Positions 45,762 to 54,988 of a stretch of DNA of 64,000 nt are shown here, piece by piece. The first letter of the stretch is position 1, and each line of letters opens with the position of its first letter. Where the stretch lies: assembly GCA_017889585.1 (NCBI GenBank), contig JAGFZX010000006.1:34847-98846 (forward strand), read 5' to 3'. A model generated the notes under the pieces. The model saw only the letters and a program-made list of their open reading frames with translations. It was not told the origin of the DNA and did not search any database. Both the position numbers and the translations under genes were made by a program. Origin of the DNA: Bacillota bacterium. GTDB lineage: Bacteria > Bacillota > Negativicutes > DSM-13327.

Positions 45762-46088
45762 GTGTATAGTTTTCCAGTAGAAGCTGGTGAGGATATTTTG
45801 AAAAAGGGTTTGGTCAATTTGGAGTGCGATGGTGAAGCTTTTAGTGGAGCTTTGTATTTGACGACTGGTCGACTCGTGTTTGTCGGGTATTTGCTTGATA
45901 TTACTCATAAGTATATGGAAGATGTGCCACTGGCCCATATCAGTGAAATGACGAGAGGTAAGTCTTTATTTATTATTCCTAATGTGCTGAATGTGTGCAC
46001 AATAAAAGACAAAAAACTGAAATTTGTGGTGAGTGGTAGTGGTGAGTGGTTAGCAGAAATAAATAAACAAATAGAGCTGATTGTCTGA
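45762..46088 (+). CDS. GRAM/PH-like small protein
   Basis: 108 residues from GTG at 45762 behind GGAGGGG. A single small beta-rich domain: ECDGEAFSGALYLTTGRLVFVGY followed by LAHISEMTRGKSLFI and LNVCTIKDKKLKFVVSGSGEW, as in GRAM or bacterial PH-like domains. Cytoplasmic; probably binds a lipid or protein. Cotranscribed with the helicase gene 32 bp upstream. Confidence 0.7.
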   Translation: MYSFPVEAGEDILKKGLVNLECDGEAFSGALYLTTGRLVFVGYLLDITHKYMEDVPLAHISEMTRGKSLFIIPNVLNVCTIKDKKLKFVVSGSGEWLAEINKQIELIV

Positions 46089-46113
46089 GCAACCTATAGT
46101 GGGTTGCTTTTCT
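46089..46113 (+). terminator. Rho-independent terminator
   Basis: GCAACC / GGTTGC 6-bp stem with an 7-base loop and TTTTCTT tail; ends the helicase-GRAM unit. Confidence 0.75.
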
Positions 46114-46124
46114 TACGCAATCAG

Positions 46125-46232
46125 AAAAGCAGGCACACGATGCTTCCGCAGCGATGTGATGGGCTCTGTTCGATGCGTTAGCAGTCGAACATCCTTCTCC
46201 CTGATGACTTGGTACAAGCCAAGGCTTTTCTT
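46125..46232 (+). ncRNA. Structured RNA-like element, copy A
   Basis: About 108 bases with three hairpins: a first one capped by TTCC (CGATGC / GCAGCG, one mismatch), a second with stem GTTCGA / TCGAAC and an 11-base loop (46168-46190), and a last CTTGG / CCAAG with a T run that acts as a terminator. The central hairpin and flanks are identical to copy B at 57424-57537 across 24 bases, and the overall order is the same. It lies between the GRAM gene terminator and ytxC. Could be a small RNA, a 3' regulatory element or a repeat family; I do not recognise it. Confidence 0.65.
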
Positions 46233-46289
46233 ATCTTGTATGCATTTATCATGTAGTACATATAATAGATTATGAAAGGAGTGAGGGTG

Positions 46290-47174
46290 GTGAAATTGCT
46301 TTCTGTTGGCTTGACGGGAACAACACAGGAAATACGAGAAAAATTGCAATTGGACTGCAATACAATCATACAAGATGGTTTTAGAGTGGCAATTGATGAA
46401 ATTAATAAAGGTCATTATACTTTTATCGGTTGCAATGTGATCGAAGGCGAATTATCCTTTCGTAATTATGAACGCATTAAGAATTCAATGAAAAATCATG
46501 TTGCTAATATGCTGACTGAATATATTATTTTACGTGAAGAAAAGAAAATTGTGAGAAAAATTATTGAACGATATTATAGTTATTATTCGGAAGATGAACG
46601 TAAGATTATTTATGAACGTACGTTAGATCTATTAAGTGGCACTAATGATGTGATTGTAGATTTTGGTGTGACAACACGTTGTACCAAAATCTTAGAAAAA
46701 ATCATAGAATATCTTGATACTCATCATGAGTTGGTACTGGAAGGATTCATAAATTTTCGGTTAAAAGAATATCGAGAGAAATTGGTCCAGACTGTAGATA
46801 AGGCTGTAGATGATTATACAATGGATTTAGAATACAAGGAATTTATTCGTGTGTTACGTTGTTTCGTTGATGTTCAAGAACCACAAGTAGAAGAAGTTCA
46901 TGTGGTGATTGTTGATAGTGGTATTTATAAGATTGTAGATGCTCAGGGGCAGGCTATCAATAATCAGAATTTCGAAAACTTCCTAATGTATAGGGATGAT
47001 CATATTAATTATGAGGATTTGCTGATTACGGCTCTAATTACTATTGCCCCATATAGTGTTATGGTGCATGTGCATAAAAATAATAATGCTAATATACAAA
47101 ATGTAGTGGAAACAATTAAAAATATTTTTGATGGTCGTGTCATGATTTGTTATGGATGTGATTTTTGTTATTGA
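46290..47174 (+). CDS. ytxC: Putative sporulation protein YtxC
   Basis: About 294 residues from GTG at 46290, following GGAGTGAGG (an ATG upstream at 46272 overlaps that site). Family features: DGFRVAIDEINKGHYTFIGCNVI, KNHVANMLTEYIILREEKKIVRKIIER, YSEDERKIIYERTLDLL and a C-terminal ICYGCDFCY cysteine cluster. YtxC occurs in spore-formers directly upstream of thrS, as here. Molecular role not established. Main spore-former hint in this window. Confidence 0.8.
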   Translation: MKLLSVGLTGTTQEIREKLQLDCNTIIQDGFRVAIDEINKGHYTFIGCNVIEGELSFRNYERIKNSMKNHVANMLTEYIILREEKKIVRKIIERYYSYYSEDERKIIYERTLDLLSGTNDVIVDFGVTTRCTKILEKIIEYLDTHHELVLEGFINFRLKEYREKLVQTVDKAVDDYTMDLEYKEFIRVLRCFVDVQEPQVEEVHVVIVDSGIYKIVDAQGQAINNQNFENFLMYRDDHINYEDLLITALITIAPYSVMVHVHKNNNANIQNVVETIKNIFDGRVMICYGCDFCY

Positions 47175-47214
47175 CAATCATGTTAAAAGTGGATATTATT
47201 ACGTTAAATAGGTT

Positions 47215-47499
47215 GCTTAAAAGTAATGCAAAGGACACGACAATAGTGTAATTGGCGGTTCAGAGAAAAGATGCCATAGGCTGCAAGCATTTTTACGTAC
47301 ATCATTATTGTTACCACCTTTAAACTGCTAGCTGAATATTTTATACTGTAGGGGGAAAAAACTAGTTATGGACCTATAGTTAGGATAATAAGCTGTGCCG
47401 GGGTCGTTCCCGTTATCAAAATTTGAGAGGCTTTGGCCAATCAGGGTGGAATAGCGAGTTACAACTCTCGTCCCTATGGGATGAGAGTTTATTTTTATG
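47215..47499 (+). promoter_or_regulatory. T-box leader of thrS
   Basis: The conserved T-box bulge AGGGTGGAATAGCG (47443-47456; consensus AGGGTGGNACCGCG) is followed by the terminator stem AACTCTCGTCCC / GGGATGAGAGTTT with T tail. Upstream are stem I hallmarks (GGTTCAGAGAAAAGATGCC, AGGCTGCAAGC) and a TTACCACC stretch where an ACC threonine specifier fits. Uncharged tRNA-Thr would stabilise the antiterminator and allow thrS expression. The specifier assignment is by eye. Confidence 0.85.
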
Positions 47500-47526
47500 C
47501 AAAAAATGTTCAAGGAGGGCACTTAT

Positions 47527-49437
47527 ATGAATAAGTTGCAAATTACATTAAAAGATGGAAGTCAGCGTGAGGTACCGCAAGGAACTACATTAGCGGAGTT
47601 TGCTGTATCTATTAGTCGCAGTTTGGCGAAAAGCGCGCTAGCTGCCAAAGTGGATGGTCGCACCACAGATTTGTTGGCTAAACTGGAAAAGGATGCTAAA
47701 GTAGAGTTTGTTACTTTTGAAGATGCTGAGGGGCGCGATGCCTTCCGTCATACTTCATCACATATTTTAGCCCAGGCTGTAAAAAGGTTATTTGGTGATG
47801 TGAAAATAGCCATTGGCCCAGCGATTAACAATGGATTCTACTATGATTTTGATGCATCTACTGCTTTTACCCATGAAGATCTGGCGAAAATTCAACTTGA
47901 GATGGAAAAAATCGTAAAAGAGGATTTGACCATTGAAAAAATTGAGGTTAGCCGCGCTGAGGCAATCGCTCTTTTTGAAAAAATGGGAGAAGAGTATAAA
48001 ATAGAATTAATTTGCGATTTGCCTGAGGATGTAGTTATTTCTATGTATAAGCAGGGTGAGTTTATTGATTTGTGTGCAGGTCCTCATCTTGCGTCTACTG
48101 GCAAAGTGAAGGCCATTAAATTGCAAAGTGTGGCTGGTGCCTATTGGCGTGGTGATGAGAAACGCAAGATGTTGCAACGGATATATGGTACTTCTTTTGA
48201 GAAAAAAGCTGATTTAGAGACCTATCTTACTATGTTAGAAGAGGCTGCTAAACGTGATCATCGCAAACTCGGTCGAGAGCTTGATTTGTTTAGTTTGCAG
48301 GAGGAAGGCCCAGGATTTCCATTTTTCCATCCTAAAGGTATGGTGGTTAGAAATGAACTGGAAGCTTTTTGGCGTAAGCTACACTTTAAATATCGTTATC
48401 AGGAAATTAAAACCCCGATTATATTAAATCAAAAGTTATGGCAGCAATCAGGTCACTGGGATCATTATCGTGAGAATATGTATTTTACGAAGATTGATGG
48501 TGAAGGATATGCTGTAAAACCTATGAATTGCCCAGGGGGGATTTTGGTATATCGTACGCAGCATCATAGTTATCGGGATCTGCCACTGAGAACAGCAGAG
48601 CTTGGTTTGGTGCATCGCCATGAAATTTCCGGCGCTTTACATGGTTTGATGCGGGTACGGAGTTTTACCCAAGATGATGCTCATATCTTTATGTTGCCAT
48701 CTCAAATTAAAACAGAAATTCAAGGTGTTATTGATTTATTTGATACTGTCTATAGTACCTTTGGCCTTTCTTATCATGCAGAACTCAGTACTAAACCGGA
48801 CAAGGCTATGGGCTCTGATGAAGTATGGGAATTAACAACCAATGCACTGAGAGAAGCCTTGGATGAACGTGGGTTGCCATACCGTATTAATGAAGGTGAT
48901 GGCGCGTTTTATGGTCCTAAAATTGATTTTCATCTCAAGGATTCTATTGGCCGTACTTGGCAATGTGGTACGATTCAATTAGATATGCAAATGCCAGAGA
49001 AGTTTGATCTGACCTATGTAGGGGAAGATGGACAAAAACATCGCCCAGTAATGATTCATCGTGTTGCCTATGGGAGTATTGAACGATTTATTGGTATTTT
49101 GATTGAGCATTATGCTGGTGCATTTCCTGTGTGGTTAGCACCTGTACAGGTTAAGATACTGCCGATTACTGATCGGCATGTTGCATATGCTCAAGAATTG
49201 GCAGAGGCTATGTTTGAGCAAGAGATTCGCGTGGAAGTAGATGGACGCAGTGAAAAAATTGGTTATAAAATTCGTGAAGCACAAGTTGAAAAAGTACCCT
49301 ATATTCTGCTTGTTGGTGATAAAGAAATTGAATCACGTAGTGTGGCAGTACGTAAACGTGGTCAGGGGGATATTGGCGCCCAGAATGCAGATGAATTTAT
49401 TGCCAATCTTCTCTTAGAAATAAAAGAGAAAAAGTAA
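47527..49437 (+). CDS. thrS: Threonine-tRNA ligase
   Basis: 636 residues from ATG at 47527 after AAGGAGGG. TGS domain (residues 1-62), the SAD editing domain with HTSSHILAQA and SVAGAYWRGD, and the class II catalytic core (AVKPMNCPGG, HRHEISGALHGLMRVRSFTQDDAHIF, GAFYGPKIDFH), then GSIERFIGILIEHY and the anticodon-binding domain. Charges tRNA-Thr. Controlled by the T-box upstream. Confidence 0.97.
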   Translation: MNKLQITLKDGSQREVPQGTTLAEFAVSISRSLAKSALAAKVDGRTTDLLAKLEKDAKVEFVTFEDAEGRDAFRHTSSHILAQAVKRLFGDVKIAIGPAINNGFYYDFDASTAFTHEDLAKIQLEMEKIVKEDLTIEKIEVSRAEAIALFEKMGEEYKIELICDLPEDVVISMYKQGEFIDLCAGPHLASTGKVKAIKLQSVAGAYWRGDEKRKMLQRIYGTSFEKKADLETYLTMLEEAAKRDHRKLGRELDLFSLQEEGPGFPFFHPKGMVVRNELEAFWRKLHFKYRYQEIKTPIILNQKLWQQSGHWDHYRENMYFTKIDGEGYAVKPMNCPGGILVYRTQHHSYRDLPLRTAELGLVHRHEISGALHGLMRVRSFTQDDAHIFMLPSQIKTEIQGVIDLFDTVYSTFGLSYHAELSTKPDKAMGSDEVWELTTNALREALDERGLPYRINEGDGAFYGPKIDFHLKDSIGRTWQCGTIQLDMQMPEKFDLTYVGEDGQKHRPVMIHRVAYGSIERFIGILIEHYAGAFPVWLAPVQVKILPITDRHVAYAQELAEAMFEQEIRVEVDGRSEKIGYKIREAQVEKVPYILLVGDKEIESRSVAVRKRGQGDIGAQNADEFIANLLLEIKEKK

Positions 49438-49451
49438 AGAATAACCCTGTT

Positions 49452-49553
49452 AAACACAAAGAGCACAAAGAAGCGCAAAGGACACAAAGAAATATATACA
49501 ATATCCCCTTTGTGATCTTTGTGTCCGCGTAGCGGCTTTGTATCTTTGTGTTT
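49452..49553. repeat. CACAAAG palindromic repeat element
   Basis: About 100 bases made of the CACAAAG unit on one half and its complement CTTTGTG on the other (units such as GAGCACAAAG, GACACAAAG, then CTTTGTGTC, TATCTTTGTG), so the whole can fold into a long imperfect hairpin. It resembles a class of repeats I recall from many bacterial genomes; no gene inside. It follows thrS and precedes the infC promoter. Confidence 0.7.
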
Positions 49554-49601
49554 CAAAATTGGGTTTTCTATTCATTAAACAAAAAAGTATAGTTTATATG
49601 C

Positions 49602-49630
49602 TTGACTTTAGTTATCGTAAATGGTAATAT
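49602..49630 (+). promoter_or_regulatory. Promoter of infC-rpmI-rplT
   Basis: TTGACT, 17-base spacer, TAATAT. The leader would begin near 49637. Confidence 0.6.
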
Positions 49631-49636
49631 AATTCA

Positions 49637-49800
49637 GTACTCAATAATCTTGAGTTGAAGTAGAAGCCATCCGCTTCTCACCTTATGACGCTGCGGCAGT
49701 TAATAAGGTTATCAAAGCATATTTAAGTTATTATGCTATTGTTGCGGGTGGTATTTATACCATCCGCTTTATTTATATTTAGCACAATTTTATCAGGGGG
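49637..49800 (+). promoter_or_regulatory. Putative ribosomal L20 leader
   Basis: About 160 bases before infC with a terminator stem GCGGGTGGTAT / ATACCATCCGC (49744-49770) and T-rich tail. The 10-base word CCATCCGCTT occurs in the 3' arm (49760-49769) and again at 49667-49676, so the upstream copy can pair with the 5' arm GCGGGTGG and prevent the terminator. That is how an L20-sensitive antiterminator would work in Firmicutes. Assignment by position and this pairing, not by covariance model. Confidence 0.6.
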
Positions 49801-49809
49801 TGAGTGACA

Positions 49810-50328
49810 ATTAGCAAAGACACAATGAGAATTAACGAGGAAATCAGAGCTAGAGAGGTTCGCTTGACTAGTGCGACCAATGAACCGTTAGGTATTGTCC
49901 AATTGCGGGATGCACTACAGATGGCAGTTGAACAAAATCTCGATTTGGTAGAAGTAGCACCAACAGCTAAACCTCCCGTATGTCGTATTATGGATTTTGG
50001 CAAATTCAAATACGAACAACAAAAACGGGAAAAAGAAGTAAAGAAAAAACAGAAGGTTGTAACTGTTAAAGAGGTAAAACTTCGTCCCAATATTGAAGAT
50101 CATGATTTTGAGGTTAAATTTAAGAATGCCCAGCGCTTTCTCGAAGATGGTGATAAGGTAAAAGTAACCATCATGTTCCGTGGTCGGGAACTTTCCCACC
50201 CTGAGCTTGGGAGAAAAGTTTTAGATAAAATGGCTCTTCAAATTAAAGATATTGCCAATATCGAACGCGGGGCTAAGCTTGAAGGTAAAAATATGATAAT
50301 GATTTTGGCACCTAAGCCACACAATTAA
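49810..50328 (+). CDS. infC: Translation initiation factor IF-3
   Basis: 172 residues from ATT at 49810. The site GGGGGTGA lies 6 bases upstream of ATT but touches the alternative GTG at 49804, so ATT is the likely start, as in many infC genes, where IF-3 discriminates against such starts and so controls itself. N-terminal ISKDTMRINEEIRAREVRL, then LVEVAPTAKPPVCRIMDFGKFKYEQQ, the linker KKKQKVV, and the C-terminal MFRGRELSHPELG domain. First gene of the infC-rpmI-rplT operon. Confidence 0.95.
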   Translation: MSKDTMRINEEIRAREVRLTSATNEPLGIVQLRDALQMAVEQNLDLVEVAPTAKPPVCRIMDFGKFKYEQQKREKEVKKKQKVVTVKEVKLRPNIEDHDFEVKFKNAQRFLEDGDKVKVTIMFRGRELSHPELGRKVLDKMALQIKDIANIERGAKLEGKNMIMILAPKPHN

Positions 50329-50343
50329 GAAGGGGGACCAATT

Positions 50344-50541
50344 ATGCCTAAAATGAAAACACGTAGAAGCGCTGCTAAACGCTTTAAAGCTACTGGCTCT
50401 GGAGAGTTCAAACGTAACAAATCCCATAAACGTCATATCCTTGAGAAAAAATCTCCAGCGCGTAAACGTAATTTGCGTAAAGCTGGTTTGGTTAGTAAAT
50501 CTGATCATGAACGCGTAACGAAAATGCTTCCTTACGCTTAA
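50344..50541 (+). CDS. rpmI: 50S ribosomal protein L35
   Basis: 65 residues, strongly basic; [24 protein letters not shown] is diagnostic. Binds 23S rRNA. 15 bp after infC and 33 bp before rplT. ATG preceded by AGAAGGGGG. Confidence 0.97.
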   Translation: MPKMKTRRSAAKRFKATGSGEFKRNKSHKRHILEKKSPARKRNLRKAGLVSKSDHERVTKMLPYA

Positions 50542-50574
50542 AACGTTACACATATTAAATAGGGGGTACAGCAC

Positions 50575-50931
50575 ATGCCAAGAGTTAAGTCAGGCGTAAC
50601 TGCACATAAACGTCATAAAAAACTTTTAAAGTTAGCTAAAGGTTATAGAGGTGCAAGAAGCAAACAGTTCAAGAAAGCCAATGAAGTAGTAATGAAAGGT
50701 CTATACTATGCTCGTCGCGATCGTCGCGCTAAGAAAGGTGAATTCCGCAGATTGTGGATTGCCCGTATTAATGCTGCAGCTCGTGTACACGGTCTTTCTT
50801 ACAGTCGCTTGATTAATGGTTTGAGCAAGGCTGGTGTAGAAGTGAATCGTAAAATGATGGCTGATTTTGCTGTTAATGATATGGTTGCTTTCGGCAAACT
50901 TGTTGAAATTGCTAAAGAACAACTGAAATAA
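50575..50931 (+). CDS. rplT: 50S ribosomal protein L20
   Basis: 118 residues: [26 protein letters not shown] and [25 protein letters not shown]. An early 23S rRNA-binding assembly protein that in Firmicutes represses its own operon by binding the leader. ATG preceded by AGGGGGT. Confidence 0.98.
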   Translation: MPRVKSGVTAHKRHKKLLKLAKGYRGARSKQFKKANEVVMKGLYYARRDRRAKKGEFRRLWIARINAAARVHGLSYSRLINGLSKAGVEVNRKMMADFAVNDMVAFGKLVEIAKEQLK

Positions 50932-50937
50932 ATAAAT

Positions 50938-50967
50938 AAATCCTAGACTTTTGTCTAGGATTTTTTT
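50938..50967 (+). terminator. Rho-independent terminator of infC-rpmI-rplT
   Basis: AAATCCTAGAC / GTCTAGGATTT stem with T-rich loop and tail. Confidence 0.9.
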
Positions 50968-50994
50968 GCATACTAAGGTCAGTAGTGGTAAAAT
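50966..50994 (+). promoter_or_regulatory. Promoter of ktrB
   Basis: TTGCAT, 17-base spacer, TAAAAT; the -35 overlaps the T tail of the preceding terminator. Confidence 0.5.
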
Positions 50995-51060
50995 GTGTAG
51001 ACGTCGAGTCGTAAGCTGATTATAATGGTATATGGTATTTTAAACTTGGAGTGAAATATT

Positions 51061-52422
51061 TTGGTTCTACCAAATGGCTTTTCAAATTTGCTGGATATTT
51101 CTGAGTGGAAGCTTACACCCTATCAAATTTTGGTATTGGGGTTTGCAGGATTAATATTATGTGGTGCCTTACTACTCATGATGCCAATGGCCTCAGTGGC
51201 AGGTCAGAGTTTGAGTTTCATTGATGCTTTATTTACGTCAACATCAGCAGTCTGTGTGACAGGACTCATTGTGGTGGATACTGGTACATATTTTTCTTTA
51301 TTTGGACAACTAGTGATTATCTTGCTTATCCAGGCTGGTGGTCTCGGTATTATGACAATGGCAACCCTAATGGCCTTGGTCATGCGTCGGAAAATTCAGT
51401 TACGGGAACGACTGATTATGCAGGAAGCATTAAATCAGTTGACGGTTTCTGGTATAGTGAGGCTAACCCAATATATAATTTTAATAACATTATTGATTGA
51501 ATTTATTGGTGGGACGATATTAGCTATCCGTTGGTATTCAGAGTTAGGTATTCAGGGTATTTATTTTGGCTATTGGCATGCGGTGTCTTCTTTTTGTAAT
51601 GCTGGATTTGATTTATTTGGCAATTTTAGCAGCTTAACGAGATATGTAGAGGATATTATAGTCAATCTTACGATTACATCGCTCATAATTTTAGGTGGTA
51701 TTGGTTTTTCGGTGATGTTTGATGTTTGGGATAATCGTCAGTGGCGCAAATTAAGACTGCATACCAAATTAGTGCTTACAACCACTTCCACATTACTTGT
51801 TTTCGGTACATTGGTTATTCTTCTGCTTGAGATGAATAATCCAAATACTCTCGGTCCATTGACATGGCAGGGTAAATTTTTGGCAAGTTATTTCCAATCC
51901 GTGACTCCTCGAACGGCTGGCTATAATACAGTAGATATTGGTAAACTCCAAGACGCAACGGTATTTTTTATGGTTATCTTAATGTTTATTGGTGCATCGC
52001 CTGCATCAACGGGTGGTGGAATCAAGACGTCGACTATTGGGGTATTGATTGCTGCAGTATGGACGTTAATCAGTGGTAAACATGATGTAGAAGTGTTTAA
52101 ACGTCGTATTTCGCAAGAACTGGTCTATAAAGCGTTTTCTATATTTTTTATTGCGGCAATATTGGTTATCTTTGTAACGATGATGATGAGTATTACCGAA
52201 AAGGCGTCTTTCCTGCAGATCTTATTTGAGGTAGTGTCGGCTTTTGGTACGGTTGGGTTGACAACGGGTATAACGCCTGATTTAACTGAATATGGTAAAA
52301 TGTGGATCATCGTTACGATGTTTGCTGGTCGAGTAGGACCAGTCACTTTGGCACTTGCTTTGGCACTTCGGACTAGGAAAGGTATGATGCACTATCCAGA
52401 AGGTAAAATTAGTATTGGTTAG
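51061..52422 (+). CDS. ktrB: Potassium uptake membrane subunit KtrB/TrkH
   Basis: 453 residues from TTG at 51061 after GGAGTGA. Four M1-P-M2 repeats typical of TrkH/KtrB, each with a filter glycine: TSTSAVCVTGL, SSFCNAGFDLFGNF, SVTPRTAGYNT, SAFGTVGLTTGI. Forms the pore for Na+-linked K+ uptake with KtrA, whose gene follows after 12 bp. Confidence 0.93.
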   Translation: MVLPNGFSNLLDISEWKLTPYQILVLGFAGLILCGALLLMMPMASVAGQSLSFIDALFTSTSAVCVTGLIVVDTGTYFSLFGQLVIILLIQAGGLGIMTMATLMALVMRRKIQLRERLIMQEALNQLTVSGIVRLTQYIILITLLIEFIGGTILAIRWYSELGIQGIYFGYWHAVSSFCNAGFDLFGNFSSLTRYVEDIIVNLTITSLIILGGIGFSVMFDVWDNRQWRKLRLHTKLVLTTTSTLLVFGTLVILLLEMNNPNTLGPLTWQGKFLASYFQSVTPRTAGYNTVDIGKLQDATVFFMVILMFIGASPASTGGGIKTSTIGVLIAAVWTLISGKHDVEVFKRRISQELVYKAFSIFFIAAILVIFVTMMMSITEKASFLQILFEVVSAFGTVGLTTGITPDLTEYGKMWIIVTMFAGRVGPVTLALALALRTRKGMMHYPEGKISIG

Positions 52423-52434
52423 GAGGCTAACAAT

Positions 52435-53094
52435 ATGAGAAAAACAAAACAGTTTGCTGTAATAGGTCTAGGACGTTTTGGCACTAGTGTAGCCACTACC
52501 TTGCATAAAATGGGTTATGAGGTGCTAGCAATTGATAATGATGAAGAACGAGTGCAAGAGTTTAGCAATGAAGTAACTCATGTGGTGCAAGCCGATACTA
52601 CAGATGAAGATACATTACAGGCCTTGGGGATTCGGAATTTTGATGTGGTGATAGTTGCCATTGGTGAAGATATTCAGGGGAATATTTTGACGACTCTCCA
52701 GCTAAAAGAACTTGGTGTTCCCTACATTGTGGCTAAAGCCAGTAATAAACTTCATGGTAAGATGCTGGAAAAAATGGGCGCTGATCGGGTGGTATATCCA
52801 GAAAGGGATATGGGGCAACGGGTAGCGCATAATTTAGTATCAAGTACTGTAATGGATTATATTGAGCTTTCACCTGATTTAAATATTATGGAAATCAGTG
52901 TTCCCCAGGCAATAGTGGGGAAAACATTAGCGCAAACAGATTTGCGGGCGAAATATGAGATTAATGTGGTGGCTATTAAACGGGGTGACGATATTATTGT
53001 ACCGCCATTACCTAGTGAAAAGATTATCTCTCATGATATTCTGGTTGTGGTCGGCAGTATTAAAGGTATACAAAGGTTGGAGGGGCTTACGTGA
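52435..53094 (+). CDS. ktrA: Potassium channel regulator KtrA
   Basis: 219 residues: RCK N-terminal domain with GLGRFG (11-16), NAD-type acidic residue in VLAIDNDEERVQ, and RCK_C from about 135 (DLNIMEISVPQAIVGKTLAQTDLR). A soluble octameric ring that binds ATP/ADP and possibly c-di-AMP in RCK_C to gate KtrB. Cotranscribed with ktrB; stop overlaps the next GTG start. Confidence 0.93.
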   Translation: MRKTKQFAVIGLGRFGTSVATTLHKMGYEVLAIDNDEERVQEFSNEVTHVVQADTTDEDTLQALGIRNFDVVIVAIGEDIQGNILTTLQLKELGVPYIVAKASNKLHGKMLEKMGADRVVYPERDMGQRVAHNLVSSTVMDYIELSPDLNIMEISVPQAIVGKTLAQTDLRAKYEINVVAIKRGDDIIVPPLPSEKIISHDILVVVGSIKGIQRLEGLT

Positions 53095-53894
53095 CTGAAA
53101 TAATTACCAGTCAACACAATAAGTTCATAAAATTGGCTGCATCTTTAAAACTGAAGAAATACCGTGATGCGTTAGGTTTGTTCACTGTTGAGGGCGTTCG
53201 TCTGGTAGAAGAAGCTGCACATTCTGACTGGTTTATAGAGACTTGTATCTATACTAACGAAGCTTTGCAACAAGAGCGGGTGCGGGAAATAATAACTGAC
53301 CTAGAGTCTAAAAACTGCCGGATGATTCAGGTATCAACAATTATTTATGATAAAATAACAGATACGAAAGAGCCTCAAGGTATTATGGCCATTGTTCAAA
53401 AATACGCCTATCAGCTTAGTGATGTGCTTGCAAGTGGGAAGAAATCATTTTTTGTGATTCTTGATGAACTGCGAGATCCAGGTAATGTGGGGACAATTAT
53501 TCGTACTGCTGCTGCTGCAGGTTGTACAGGGATTATTTTGACAAAAGGCTGTACTGATGTATTTGCGAATAAGGTGGTACGGGCGAGTATGGGCTCAATC
53601 TTTCATGTGCCGATATTTGAAGGCTTGACCAATAGTGAAGTTATTTCTTATTGTAGGCAGCATGAGATTGACATATTGGCAACTTCCTTAGAGTCATCTA
53701 ACGTATACTTTAAGGTTAATTTCAATAAATCAATAGCAGTGGTGTTTGGTAATGAGGGGAATGGAGTAAGTTACCAATTGCTGGAATGTTCTCAGGGCAG
53801 GCTATATATTCCTCTACTGGGCCGAGTTGAATCATTGAATGTAGCAGCATCAGCAGCTGTTATTTTATATGAAGTAGTACGTCAGCGTCAGTAA
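53091..53894 (+). CDS. SpoU/TrmH-family rRNA 2'-O-methyltransferase
   Basis: 267 residues from GTG overlapping the ktrA stop. N-terminal substrate-binding domain with HNKFIKLAASLKLKKYRDALGLFTVEGVRLVEEA, then the SPOUT domain: LDELRDPGNVGTIIRTAAAAGCTGIIL, KVVRASMGSIFHVPI, VFGNEGNGVS and IPLLGRVESLNVAASAAVILYE. Uses SAM to methylate a ribose, probably in 23S rRNA (RlmB/YsgA class). Translationally coupled to ktrA; position before pheS is common in Firmicutes. Confidence 0.9.
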   Translation: MTEIITSQHNKFIKLAASLKLKKYRDALGLFTVEGVRLVEEAAHSDWFIETCIYTNEALQQERVREIITDLESKNCRMIQVSTIIYDKITDTKEPQGIMAIVQKYAYQLSDVLASGKKSFFVILDELRDPGNVGTIIRTAAAAGCTGIILTKGCTDVFANKVVRASMGSIFHVPIFEGLTNSEVISYCRQHEIDILATSLESSNVYFKVNFNKSIAVVFGNEGNGVSYQLLECSQGRLYIPLLGRVESLNVAASAAVILYEVVRQRQ

Positions 53895-53929
53895 CTCTAA
53901 AGGTTAATTTTTAAGTTATGGAGGTATTT

Positions 53930-54952
53930 ATGGAACAACAATTACAATCCTTAAAGGAGATGGCTGTGGCAGAGTTGTCTCAGGCCAGGGACATGGAAGG
54001 ACTCAATGAATTAAGGGTTAAGTTCTTAGGCAAGAAAGGAAGCCTTACAAGTGCTTTAAAAGGTATGGGGGCACTCAGTGCTGAAGAAAGGCCACGTATT
54101 GGTCAAATTGTCAATGACATTAGAGGTGAATTGGAACAAATTATTGGTGTTAAAGGTGAGGCGTTTAAACAGGCTGAGCTAGCAAGAAAATTGGCTTCAG
54201 AAAAAATTGATGTTACTTTGCCTGGGCGCAGGATCAACATTGGTCATAAGCATCCCTTGACTGTCACTCTTGAACGCATTAAAGAAATTTTTATGCGGAT
54301 GGGGTTTGCTATTGCGGAGGGACCAGAGGTTGAGCAAGATTATTACAATTTTGAGGCTCTTAATTTGCCGAAAGATCATCCAGCCCGTGATATGCAGGAT
54401 TCCTTCTATATTACTGAGGAATTCTTGTTACGAACTCATACTTCGCCAGTGCAGGTGCGTACTATGCAGGCTGCTACGCCGAATGAGCCCATTCGGATTA
54501 TCGCTCCAGGCAAGGTGTATCGCCGCGATTATGATGCTACTCATTCACCCATGTTTCATCAGGTAGAGGGCTTGGTTATTGATAAGAATATTAGTTTTGC
54601 TGATTTAAAAGGTACGTTAGAGTTATTTATTCATGAAATCTTTGGCAAAGATATTGGTGTGCGTTTCCGTCCCAGTTTCTTTCCCTTTACTGAGCCTAGT
54701 GCTGAAGTGGATATGTCCTGTGTAATGTGCAAGGGTAAGGGTTGTAGAGTGTGTTCAGGAACTGGCTGGCTAGAAATTTTGGGCTCGGGAATGGTACATC
54801 CACGAGTACTGGAAATGAGCAATTTTGATCCTGAGCAAGTCAGTGGTTTTGCTTTCGGTATGGGCGTAGAGCGGATTGCTATGCTCCTATATGGTATTGA
54901 TGATCTACGGCTATTTTACGAAAATGATTTGCGATTTTTACGGCAATTTTAA
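53930..54952 (+). CDS. pheS: Phenylalanine-tRNA ligase alpha subunit
   Basis: 340 residues from ATG at 53930 after GGAGG (another ATG at 53918 precedes that site). N-terminal coiled coil (about 1-85), then the class II core: [52 protein letters not shown] region shown as motif series [60 protein letters not shown], and [10 protein letters not shown] (motif 3 Arg). Pairs with PheT. The [12 protein letters not shown] cysteine set is a Firmicute variant. Confidence 0.97.
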   Translation: MEQQLQSLKEMAVAELSQARDMEGLNELRVKFLGKKGSLTSALKGMGALSAEERPRIGQIVNDIRGELEQIIGVKGEAFKQAELARKLASEKIDVTLPGRRINIGHKHPLTVTLERIKEIFMRMGFAIAEGPEVEQDYYNFEALNLPKDHPARDMQDSFYITEEFLLRTHTSPVQVRTMQAATPNEPIRIIAPGKVYRRDYDATHSPMFHQVEGLVIDKNISFADLKGTLELFIHEIFGKDIGVRFRPSFFPFTEPSAEVDMSCVMCKGKGCRVCSGTGWLEILGSGMVHPRVLEMSNFDPEQVSGFAFGMGVERIAMLLYGIDDLRLFYENDLRFLRQF

Positions 54953-54988
54953 ATGAATTTTAATAGGTGATCGATAAGGAGGATGGGT

